This document shows positions 25,235 through 32,441 of a DNA stretch of 64,000 nucleotides, piece by piece. The position numbers and the translations under genes were made by a program. The notes below the pieces were generated by a model that saw only the letters and a program-made list of their open reading frames with translations, ran no database searches and was not told the origin of the DNA. This DNA comes from an uncultured bacterium (GTDB lineage Bacteria > Actinomycetota > Coriobacteriia > Coriobacteriales > Coriobacteriaceae), in the NCBI GenBank assembly GCA_905215385.1, contig CAJMPY010000012.1:17599-81598 (forward strand). Direction: 5' to 3'. The stretch's first letter is position 1. Every line of letters begins with the position of its first letter.

Positions 25235-25733
25235 CCAGTTCCTCCCAGGTTACGCGGATTTTATCGAGCATTTCGGCGAGGTCCTCGCGCTCGTCGTGGG
25301 TGAGCGCGCTAAAGGCCCGTTCTCTAAAGCGGATGCGGGCTGCCTGGTCGATGCGGGCGTTTTCCCGGCCGGTTTCGGTCAGGCGAATGGTGAGTTGCCG
25401 TCGATCCTTGGGGTTACGGCTGCGCTCGATGAGGCCGTTGAGCTCGAGCTTGGACAGGATCTCGGAAAGCGATCCCGGCTTGAGGTCAAAGTGCATGCCG
25501 AGTTCCTGCTGCGACATCTCGCCGCCGGGCTGCTTGGCCAGCAGGCAGATGATGGGCGCCTTGCCGGACACGCCTCCGCCATGAAAATGCATGTAATGGC
25601 CGCAAAAGCCCAGATTATTGAGGATGCGCTTGGCAAGTTTGTCTTCGGCGCTGACCGCTTCGGGTACATCCGCCGGCTGTGACGGGTCGCCGCCGGGCTC
25701 GTGCGAACAAAGGTTAAGAGGTTCATCGCACAT
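25227..25733 (-). CDS. MarR-family transcriptional regulator
   Basis: A 168-residue MarR-type regulator with a winged helix: MSQQELGMHFDLKPGSLSEI as the recognition region and LIERSRNPKDRRQLTIRLTE as the wing, ending in a dimerisation helix. It has an extra N-terminal segment of about 45 residues rich in Cys, His and Pro, including CSHEPGGDP and CGHYMHFHGGG, which could bind a metal or redox signal. A stop lies just before the ATG, so no earlier start exists in frame. It is first in the operon with the ABC exporter and likely represses it. Confidence 0.88.
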   Translation of the reverse strand: MCDEPLNLCSHEPGGDPSQPADVPEAVSAEDKLAKRILNNLGFCGHYMHFHGGGVSGKAPIICLLAKQPGGEMSQQELGMHFDLKPGSLSEILSKLELNGLIERSRNPKDRRQLTIRLTETGRENARIDQAARIRFRERAFSALTHDEREDLAEMLDKIRVTWEELDD

Positions 25734-25754
25734 GAATTAGTGCCGCTCCTTTCT

Positions 25755-25790
25755 TTAGTTAGGTAGAGGAATTGTTTTGTGCCTAACCAA
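25755..25790. promoter_or_regulatory. Inverted repeat upstream of marR
   Basis: TTAGTTAGG (25755-25763) and CCTAACCAA (25782-25790) face each other just upstream of the marR start. One mismatch. This may be the autoregulatory operator, although the spacing is longer than in classic MarR sites. Confidence 0.35.
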
Positions 25791-25832
25791 TCTAGGGGCA
25801 CGGTAAATAAATGTCAAGGTACCAAACTTATA

Positions 25833-25980
25833 GTTACGGCGTTTTGCCAAACGCCGTAACCGCTCGACGCTGCAAACGCTCCTAAGCGGCAATCTGGCGT
25901 TCAATCATCGGGCATGGCCACAAGGCCTATGCCCTCTTCTTTCACGCCACCTTGCTCGCTTAGGAGCGTTTTCGCTGTCC
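25833..25980 (+). repeat. Three-stem structured element, copy A
   Basis: Stem 1 pairs GTTACGGCGTTT (25833-25844) with AAACGCCGTAAC (25849-25860). Stem 2 is long-range: AAACGCTCCTAAGCG (25874-25888) with CGCTTAGGAGCGTTT (25957-25971). Stem 3 lies inside it: GGGCATGGCC (25910-25919), loop ACAA, then GGCCTATGCCC (25924-25934). The shared word GACGCTGC sits between stems 1 and 2. Copies B (43488) and C (59218) keep every stem although the paired bases differ. This copy lies between divergent genes rather than after a stop codon. Confidence 0.75.
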
Positions 25981-26021
25981 GTCCTCAACATGTGATTCCG
26001 CCACGGTCCGCTTCGGTGCAT

Positions 26022-26055
26022 GTGATCCCTTGGGGACGGAGGAAAAGGGATTACT
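26022..26055. repeat. Short palindrome with the GGGGACGGAGGAAAA core
   Basis: GTGATCCCTT pairs with AAGGGATTAC around a core that contains GGGGACGGAGGAAAA (26032-26046). The same 15-base core with similar GATCC/GGATC ends recurs inside the M20 peptidase gene at 41886-41916. Confidence 0.55.
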
Positions 26056-26090
26056 TTGGGCTGCGATGACGCCTTTCGAAGCGGCCTCGC

Positions 26091-26245
26091 CAAAAACAAT
26101 GCCTAATTACTACGATGAATCCGGCATCCCCGACCACAACAGCTGTTTCTGAAAAAGCGCAAGCTATCTACCTGCGGTTTTGTCGGAGCGAAATTTGTTG
26201 TGGTTGGAGGTGGGCGGTTAAACGTAGTAAATAGGCATAGTTTTG
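26091..26245. repeat. MITE-like inverted-repeat element, copy 2
   Basis: GCCTAATTACTACG (26101-26114) pairs with CGTAGTAAATAGGC (26223-26236) with one mismatch, and the outer flanks (CAAAAACAAT and ATAGTTTTG) also pair loosely. TCTACCTGCGGTTTT and GCGAAATT match the centre of copy 1 at 16445-16606. No gene is seen in 25991-26424 beyond these repeats and the likely promoter of the next gene. Confidence 0.55.
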
Positions 26246-26424
26246 AAATGGCACTATATGAGTAGTATCAACTAGGCCGTTATGGAGCAAACAGTCCCCA
26301 TTTCCGAAACCTATCCGCAACAATGCGCTCTTCGCGACCCTAGCGACCGCTCACGATGCCTCCTGCGCTACACTTAGTCGCACTGTGGCGCTGCCGCGCC
26401 GCGCCCGAAACAAGGGAGACCCTC

Positions 26425-27249
26425 ATGAAGAATACTCAGCTGCTGCTGATCAACGATATGTGCGGCTACGGCAAGGTCGCGCTCTCGGCCATGCTGCCGG
26501 TACTGTCGCACATGGGCTATCGCATCCACAACCTGCCGACGGCGCTCGTTTCCGATACGCTCAACTATCCCAAGTTCTACATTCACGACACCACGGAGTA
26601 CGTGCGCCAGAGCCTCGCTATCTGGGAGGAGCTCGGCTTTGAATTTGATGCTATCTCGACCGGCTTTATCGTGACCGAGGAGGAGACGCGCATCATCTCG
26701 GACTTTTGCCACCGCCGCGCTCAAAAGGGCACCAGGGTGTTCGTCGATCCCATCATGGGCGATAACGGCAAGCTCTATGCCGGCGTGCCCGAGTCCACGA
26801 TTGGCCTCATGCGGCACCTGCTGGAGTGCGCAGACTACGCGGTGCCCAACTACACCGAGGCCTGTCTGCTCGCCGATACGCCCATTGCAGAGCAAATCAC
26901 GCCCGACGAGGCCCGCGCCCTTGTGGACGCCGTGCGTGAGCTGGGTGCCAAGTCGGTGGTCATTACGAGCGCCGTAGTCAATGGCACGAACGCGGTTATC
27001 GGTTACGACCATGTAGCGGGGGAGTACTTTACGATTCCCTTTGAGCTCATTCCGGTCTATTTCCCGGGCACGGGCGACACGTTCTCGGCGGTGCTCGTCG
27101 GCCGCGTTATGGCAGGTTGGAGTCTGCAGCGCGCCACAGCCGACGCCATGCGCGTGGTGGCCGAGCTTATCGAGCGCAATGCCGACCAAGAGGACAAGTC
27201 GGCCGGCCTTCCCATCGAGGCCTGCCTGGATGTGATTGACCATGAGTAG
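26425..27249 (+). CDS. Pyridoxal/pyridoxamine kinase, PdxY/PdxK type
   Basis: A 274-residue ribokinase-superfamily enzyme that phosphorylates vitamin B6 vitamers to pyridoxal phosphate. The start is ATG at 26425 with AAGGGAG upstream. LLINDMCGYGKVALSAMLPV is the N-terminal substrate loop, DPIMGDNGKLYAGVPES the central motif, PNYTEACLL the family strand, and FPGTGDTFSAVLVGRV the anion hole with catalytic Asp. The opening NDMCGYGK differs from the SHVVYGHVG type of E. coli PdxY but is usual in gut Firmicutes and Actinobacteria. The next gene overlaps it by 8 bases. Confidence 0.88.
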   Translation: MKNTQLLLINDMCGYGKVALSAMLPVLSHMGYRIHNLPTALVSDTLNYPKFYIHDTTEYVRQSLAIWEELGFEFDAISTGFIVTEEETRIISDFCHRRAQKGTRVFVDPIMGDNGKLYAGVPESTIGLMRHLLECADYAVPNYTEACLLADTPIAEQITPDEARALVDAVRELGAKSVVITSAVVNGTNAVIGYDHVAGEYFTIPFELIPVYFPGTGDTFSAVLVGRVMAGWSLQRATADAMRVVAELIERNADQEDKSAGLPIEACLDVIDHE

Positions 27250-27571
27250 TGTTAGCGAAGACGGCGCCAAGTCCGCGGGCGAGAACAAGCCGCTCGGCGC
27301 GCCGCGTGGCAAGCGGCCGCGTATCCGCGTGAGCTGCGTGGACCAGCTGGGGACGTGCCGCTGCCACCACGGTCATAAGCCGGGCGACGTCTTTGACTTT
27401 GACCGAGACCGCGGCAAGATGTGCGCCATGGCCTGCCATGTGGGCTTTCCCTATATCGATATCCTGCGCTATGGCGGAACCGTGCCTGGCAATGAGCCCG
27501 GTACGGCAAAGTTCTGCTGCCCCGAGGTCGATACCCTCAACGTCTGGCTTGCCGAGATCGTCGACGAGTAA
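27242..27571 (+). CDS. Cysteine-rich small protein, TIGR04076 type
   Basis: A 109-residue cytoplasmic protein. ATG at 27242 overlaps the end of the kinase gene by 8 bases, so the two are translated together. Its core reads VSCVDQLGTCRCHHGHKPGD, then MCAMACHVGFPYIDILRYGG, and ends KFCCPEVDTLNVWLAEI. The pattern of paired Cys, the PYI-LRYGG motif and the terminal CCP resemble the TIGR04076 family, whose function is not established. The Cys and His pairs may bind a metal. The first 30 residues are charged and probably disordered. Confidence 0.7.
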   Translation: MSSVSEDGAKSAGENKPLGAPRGKRPRIRVSCVDQLGTCRCHHGHKPGDVFDFDRDRGKMCAMACHVGFPYIDILRYGGTVPGNEPGTAKFCCPEVDTLNVWLAEIVDE

Positions 27572-27602
27572 TTGAACGTGGATTATCTCCCGCCGAGAAA
27601 AT

Positions 27603-27666
27603 GAGCGTGGATTTTCTCCCGTTTAGAGCGCACTTGAACGCTCAAAGTGGGAGAAAAACCACGCTC
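27603..27666. terminator. Hairpin after the TIGR04076-like gene
   Basis: GAGCGTGGATTTTCTCCC (27603-27620) pairs almost perfectly with the segment 27649-27666 (GGGAGAAAAACCACGCTC). A partial extra copy of the left arm (GAACGTGGATTATCTCCC) precedes it. Works as a terminator candidate between convergent genes. The 27667-27798 gap has two near-identical words (TCTACATTTCATC and TCTGCATTTCATC) but no gene. Confidence 0.5.
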
Positions 27667-27798
27667 GATTTGTATATGGGAATTCCGACTTCGCTTATGC
27701 CTATGCTTAGGCGTTGTCGTCGTTGTGCTGTGCGCGAGTAAGGTCAAATTTCTACATTTCATCCGATTTATGGCTCTAAAAACTCTGCATTTCATCGA

Positions 27799-28245
27799 TT
27801 ACAGCTGCTCGAGCATAGCAGTGCAACCGTCGAGTACGCCGCGGTAGGTGGCATCGAAGTTGCCGGTGTACCAGGGATCGGCCACGTCGCCGGGGCGCTC
27901 GGTCCAATCGAGCAAGCGCGTAATCTTGCCGTAGGGGTCGTCGCCAAAGATGCGACGCAGGCCGCGCGCGTTCTCAGCATCCATATAGACAATGTGATCC
28001 CAGTCGCCATACTCTGCTCGACGCACCTGGCGGGCACGGTGCGCAACGACGGGAATCCCGACTTCGCGCAGCTTGGCGACCGTGCCATGATGCGGCGGGT
28101 TGCCGATCTCCTCAGTTGAGGTCGCTGCGGAATCGATGACAAACTCCGCCTCGCGCCCAGCGCGGCGCACGAGCTCGGTAAACACCGACTCAGCCATCGT
28201 CGAGCGGCAGATGTTCCCATGGCAGATAAACAGTACACGTTGCAT
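27799..28245 (-). CDS. Low-molecular-weight protein tyrosine phosphatase
   Basis: A 148-residue LMW-PTP. The start is ATG at 28245 with AAAGGAAA upstream; a longer frame has 15 extra residues with no family match. The P-loop is FICHGNICRS, with nucleophile Cys8 and Arg14, and the general acid is Asp123 in VADPWYTG. Length is normal. Bacterial members act on tyrosine kinases of capsule synthesis or as general phosphatases. No kinase gene is nearby, and the MFS gene 51 bases upstream on the same strand is unrelated by function. Confidence 0.92.
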   Translation of the reverse strand: MQRVLFICHGNICRSTMAESVFTELVRRAGREAEFVIDSAATSTEEIGNPPHHGTVAKLREVGIPVVAHRARQVRRAEYGDWDHIVYMDAENARGLRRIFGDDPYGKITRLLDWTERPGDVADPWYTGNFDATYRGVLDGCTAMLEQL

Positions 28246-28296
28246 ATGCGGTTTCCTTTCGATCGCCATCATCGAGCTCGAGTATCGCATCTGCGC

Positions 28297-29532
28297 TTAC
28301 GCCCTCGCTCGCTTGCGCTCCCAGCGAGCCAGCTTAATCGTCACCAGCGTAAGCGCCCAGGCCACAAGCGAGAACGCGGCACCAACCGCGCCAACGTAGG
28401 CAATGCCAACGCTGCTCACCACGGCGCCGCCCACTGCAGTGCCAAACGAGATGCCGACGTTAAACGCCATGGGCTCAACCGAACTTGCGAGTACCATCGA
28501 CTTGGGATGGCGGCTGCGTGCCACGTCCATAAAGTGCGTGATGCACGACACCGAGAACAGGTACATGAGCAGCGCCAAGCTAAAGACAAAGACCAGCGCG
28601 AGCGGCATGGTGCCGCCCACGGCAAACAGCCCGAGTAACGCCGCAGCCTGCAACACAAACGTCACAAGCAGCGCCTTCATGCCAAAGCGCGCATCGATCC
28701 ATCCGCCCAGGATGTTCGAGATCAGGCAGAACACGCCATAGGCCATGAGCGTGGTACTCGCCTGAACGGTGCCCATACCCAGCACCTGCTCAAGATAAGG
28801 CGTCACGTAGCCGTAGAACACATAGACCGAGCCTACGCCAAACAAAAAGATGAGCATGCCGGTGATGATGCTCGGCTCGCGTAGAAGCCCCGCCTGCTCG
28901 CGAAAGGTGGCAGGCTCGTCGGTTTGCCCAGTGCGCGGCATAAACGCCACGAGCGCTCCGCAGATCAGAACGGCAAAGGTCAGCGTGCCGTACATGGCCA
29001 CGTGCCAATCGAGCGTGTCGGCCACAAACTTGCCGATCGAAGTGACAAAGACCATTGCCACGGAAAACGCACCGTACACGACCGAGATGGCAAGCGAGGT
29101 TTGCTGCGGGGACAGCAGCTCGGGGATGTACGTCACACCCACGGCGAGCAGCGCACCCGAGACAGAGCCCAGGACAATGCGCGAGATAAACAGTACCTGG
29201 AAGTTGGGCGCCAACGCCATGACCAGGTTGCCGAGCACAAAGACGATGCTATAGCACACGAGCAGCTGGTAGCGGCGAAAACGCCCCGTGCTGAGCGCGA
29301 GCACCGGCGTCGCGATGGCGTAGACGAGCGCGAACACGCTGACGAGCTGGCCCGCAGTGGCAAGCGAGATGCCGAGCTCCGTTGCCAAGTCGCTCTCGAT
29401 ACCGATGACCACGAACTCGGAGCAGCCGAGCGAGAATCCCAACAGCACGAGCAGCGCCAGGCAGAGCTTGGTGCGCGCGGGGGAGAGCGCGGCGGCGGTT
29501 GATTTACTTTTAGACGTGGTTGCGGCGGTCAA
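28297..29532 (-). CDS. MFS efflux transporter, AraJ/DHA1 type
   Basis: A roughly 411-residue, 12-helix drug-proton antiporter family member. ALLVLLGFSLGCSEFVVIGI is helix 1 with the DHA1 pattern, STGRFRRYQLLV the loop 2-3 motif, and GSVSGALLAVGVTYIPELLS helix 5. The start is uncertain: TTG at 29532 has GGAG eight bases upstream and is preferred over GTG 29541 and TTG 29580, which have poor ribosome sites. It is divergent from the LpdD-IDI fusion gene. Substrates might be sugars or drugs; nothing local fixes it. Confidence 0.85.
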   Translation of the reverse strand: MTAATTSKSKSTAAALSPARTKLCLALLVLLGFSLGCSEFVVIGIESDLATELGISLATAGQLVSVFALVYAIATPVLALSTGRFRRYQLLVCYSIVFVLGNLVMALAPNFQVLFISRIVLGSVSGALLAVGVTYIPELLSPQQTSLAISVVYGAFSVAMVFVTSIGKFVADTLDWHVAMYGTLTFAVLICGALVAFMPRTGQTDEPATFREQAGLLREPSIITGMLIFLFGVGSVYVFYGYVTPYLEQVLGMGTVQASTTLMAYGVFCLISNILGGWIDARFGMKALLVTFVLQAAALLGLFAVGGTMPLALVFVFSLALLMYLFSVSCITHFMDVARSRHPKSMVLASSVEPMAFNVGISFGTAVGGAVVSSVGIAYVGAVGAAFSLVAWALTLVTIKLARWERKRARA

Positions 29533-29693
29533 GGTTGTCACTCCAATGTCGCATGAATAAGCGGGATTCAATCCCTGCAACTCTAGCAGAATGTGTCAGG
29601 TGTCTGCTCCCTTTGTCGCAGGCTGCGCTTGCCTGTATAGTCGCAATACAGGTGAAAATGGTCTCAGGCACATCGCGGGTGACAGGAGATCCC

Positions 29694-30641
29694 ATGGGTA
29701 TGCACACGATAAAGATTGCGGTGGGCGAGGGCAAGTTTGCGCTCGAGGCCCAGCTGACGGTGACGCCGCGGGGCATGGCGGTGTACGCTTGCTCGCCCGA
29801 GTTCGCGCACCTGGGCGCCACGGCGCAGGCCATTCCGCGCCCTGAGCCCGGTCGCACGGCGACCGTGAGCATCCTGGCCGTTCCGTGCCATCGAGACGAG
29901 ATCCCGGCGCACGATATCGCGGCGGCGCTGGCCACACGCTTTGGCGTGCCGGTAGTTGCAAGCACGGGTTTTCATGTTGAACAGGCGAGCGGGGACGACC
30001 TGCAGCGCGTGCTCGACACCACCAAAGAGCTCATCGCCGCGCTCGAGGAGGCCGCAGCCCGCATTCTGCGCGCATGCTGGGATGAGGGCGGCGCAGGTGC
30101 CGAGGTCGTGGCGGTCGATGCCGCGACCGGCGAGGTGCTCGGCCACGTCGACCGCATCGAGGCCCATACCGGCGAGGGCATCCTGCATCAGGCATTTCTG
30201 ACGCTTTTAGTCGAGGGCCAGGGCGAAGACGCGCGTCTGCTGCTCTGTCGCCGTAGTCCGCTCAAGCGCCTGTGGGGCGGGGTGCTGGCCGATAGCTGCG
30301 CCGGCCATCCGCTCCCCGGGGAAGACGTCGCGGCCGCCACGGCGCGCCGCATCAACGAAGAGCTTGGCATTACGCGCGATCCCGATCAGCTCAAGCACCT
30401 CGGACACGTGGTGTACCGTGAGGACCACGGCGACGGCCGCTGCGAGTGCGAATGGTGCGAGGTGTTCGCAGCCCATGTTGAGCCGGGCGAGCTATGCATC
30501 AACCAAGAGGAGATCTCGGAGGTGCGCCGCGTGGCCCCGTCCGAGCTCGACGGCTACCTGCAGGGTCGCCCCGAGCAGCTGTCCCCCTGGCTTCGCGAGG
30601 CCCTCAGCGACCCATCCATCCGTACGGCCCTCGCTATGTAA
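29694..30641 (+). CDS. LpdD-like domain fused to IPP-isomerase-like NUDIX domain
   Basis: A 315-residue two-domain protein; ATG 29694 has ACAGGAG seven bases upstream. Residues 1 to about 120 resemble LpdD, the small protein coded with UbiD/UbiX in phenolic-acid decarboxylase operons and proposed to act as a prenyl-flavin chaperone (HLGA at 39-42, CHRDEIPAHDIA, GFHVEQASGDDLQRV). Residues about 137-310 match type 1 isopentenyl-diphosphate isomerase. The metal ligands align: His158, His165, His205, Glu251 and Glu253. The NUDIX-like helix reads GEDVAAATARRINEELGI. The catalytic Cys67 of the E. coli enzyme aligns with Ala203, and a Cys sits one place earlier (DSCAGHP). UbiD and UbiX genes follow 1.8 kb downstream. 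A role in supplying or loading the prenyl-FMN cofactor is inference. Confidence 0.8.
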   Translation: MGMHTIKIAVGEGKFALEAQLTVTPRGMAVYACSPEFAHLGATAQAIPRPEPGRTATVSILAVPCHRDEIPAHDIAAALATRFGVPVVASTGFHVEQASGDDLQRVLDTTKELIAALEEAAARILRACWDEGGAGAEVVAVDAATGEVLGHVDRIEAHTGEGILHQAFLTLLVEGQGEDARLLLCRRSPLKRLWGGVLADSCAGHPLPGEDVAAATARRINEELGITRDPDQLKHLGHVVYREDHGDGRCECEWCEVFAAHVEPGELCINQEEISEVRRVAPSELDGYLQGRPEQLSPWLREALSDPSIRTALAM

Positions 30642-30727
30642 CAAAGGTACAGCCCCTTTGCCATATCCAAACCGTCACAACATTCGATGAAAATCTCGAA
30701 AACGAGGAAAAGCGTCGAATGATGTGA
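30640..30727. repeat. Composite palindromic repeat, copy 1 (decayed)
   Basis: A worn copy of the TGTGACAAAGGGAC palindrome (30640-30663, overlapping the stop codon of the fusion gene) is followed by TCACAACATTCGA (30675-30687) and its inverted partner TCGAATGATGTGA (30715-30727, one mismatch). The spacer TGAAAATCTCGAAAACGAGG is shared exactly with the copy at 35499-35607. Confidence 0.65.
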
Positions 30728-30886
30728 TGGTTTTTGTCCAGGGGATCGCTTCTCATCCAAAAAATCCCGCTTGACTGTATTGCAACAACACAGCGCAACG
30801 TAGGGAGTGTCCAATAACGGGCACTCCCTTTTGCTGTAGCGGCACACGCCGCGGCGCCGGGTGCCCCCAACAAGAAAGGTGGGGAG

Positions 30887-32344
30887 ATGGAAGCGGAAAA
30901 GAAGGCGTTTAAGATCACCAAGCGCGAAATTGGCTTTGTGCTGGGTATCATTGTCTTTTTGCTGGTGAAGTTTCTTCCTTTGGCGGAGCTGAGCTCGACG
31001 GTCGAGCTTACGGTCGGCGGTCAGACCTGTCTGGCGTTGACGCTCGCCACGGTGGTGTTCTGGGCGTGTGGCGTGGCACAGCCGGGCTTTGTGGGCCTGC
31101 TCTACTGCGCGCTGCTCGTTCTGTTCAAGGTGTGCGTGGACGACACGGGCGCCGCGAGCATCTCGGCGACGGTCGCCTCCACGTTTAGCTCGTGGACCAA
31201 AGCTACCATGTGGCTCGTCATCGGCGCCTACCTCATCGCCAGCGCGGTCAAGGAGTCGGGGCTGGGCGAGCGCATCGCCTATGCGTTTATGCTCAAGTTC
31301 GTGCGCGACGCCAAGTCGCTCATCATCTCGATCTTCGCGCTCACCTTTGTGCTGTCGCTGCTGATCCCGCACCCGTTTCCCCGCGCCTTCCTCATCCTCG
31401 CCGTCGTCTCGGTCATCGCCGAGTCCGCCGGCTACGGGGACGACGACAAGGGTAAGCTCGGCTTCCTCGTGTTTGCCGCTGCCGCCCCGGGTTCCATGTT
31501 CTTCCTGACGGGCGACTCCACGCTCAACCCGCTCGTTGCGCAGTACAGCGTCGAGGCCGGCGGCATGAGCCCGTCCTTTATCGACTGGTTCCTGTACATG
31601 AGCGTGCCCATGCTGGTCGCGTTGCTGTGCACCCTGTTCTTGGGCCTCTTCCTCTTTAAGCCCAGCAAGGAGCTCGTCTACGATCGCGAGCAGATCGTGG
31701 CCAAGCAGGCCGCACTCGGCAAGCTCTCCGTCAAGGAGATCCGCACCATCGTGTGGCTTGTCATCGCCATCGCGCTGTGGCTCACCGTCTCGGGCGATTA
31801 GATCGGCTGGGTGACGCTTGCCATCGGCGTCGCGCTCGCCATGCCCATCATCGGCGAGGTCCTTACCCCCGCCAGCTGGAATGCTGTCGACATCAAGTCC
31901 CTCATGTTCCTGACGGCCGCCATGGCCGTGGGTTCCGTGGGCGGTGCCACCGGCATGAACGCCTGGATCGCCGATGTCGTGCTTCCCAGCTCCGTGCCCG
32001 AGAACATCTTCCTGTTCGCCCTGCTTGTCGCCGCACTCTCCATGATCATCCACATGTTCATGGGTTCGGTCATGGCCGTGCTCGGCGTGTGCGTGCCGGC
32101 GTTCATCAGCTTTGCGGCCGGCTCCAGCGTGAGCCCGCTCGCCGTGGCGCTCATCGTCTTCACGTCCATCAACATCCACTACATCCTGCCGTTCCATAAC
32201 CTGCCGATCCTTATCGGCGAGGGCAAGGACGCCGGCGGCTACACCTCCAAAGAGGCCATGCGCATGGGCATTCCCCTCACTGCGGTCGTCTTTATCGTCG
32301 TGCTGGTTGAGGCCGCCTGGTTCCACCTCTTTGGCCTGATGTAA
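30887..32344 (+). pseudogene. SLC13/DASS-type carrier interrupted by an in-frame TAG
   Basis: One continuous frame of 485 codons encodes a divalent anion:sodium symporter-like protein, but codon 305 is TAG (31799-31801). The first part (304 residues) opens TKREIGFVLGIIVFLLVKFL and contains FSSWTKATMWLVIGAYLIAS and GSMFFLTGDSTLNPLVAQYS. After the stop the frame resumes IGWVTLAIGVALAMPIIGEV and has GSVGGATGMNAWIADVVLP and INIHYILPFHNLPILIGEG, which are the second helical hairpin and substrate site of this family. The neighbouring word GDxIGW suggests a lost Tyr codon. A GTG at 31811 could restart translation but lacks a ribosome site. It lies between the fusion gene and ubiD, so it was probably the acid's importer. 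Confidence 0.82.
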
Positions 32345-32441
32345 GCGGCCGAGCGCCCCATCCATGAGCGCCATGGCCCCACTACGTTCCCCAGCCCGGC
32401 GGCACTCCCGCCGCCGGGCACTCTCCCGAAAGGAGCACGCT

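Noticed and set aside
31799..31801. TAG as a recoded amino-acid codon (for example pyrrolysine)
   Set aside because: No pyl genes are seen, prfA (which reads UAG) is present, and many genes in the window end in TAG. A nonsense mutation is simpler.
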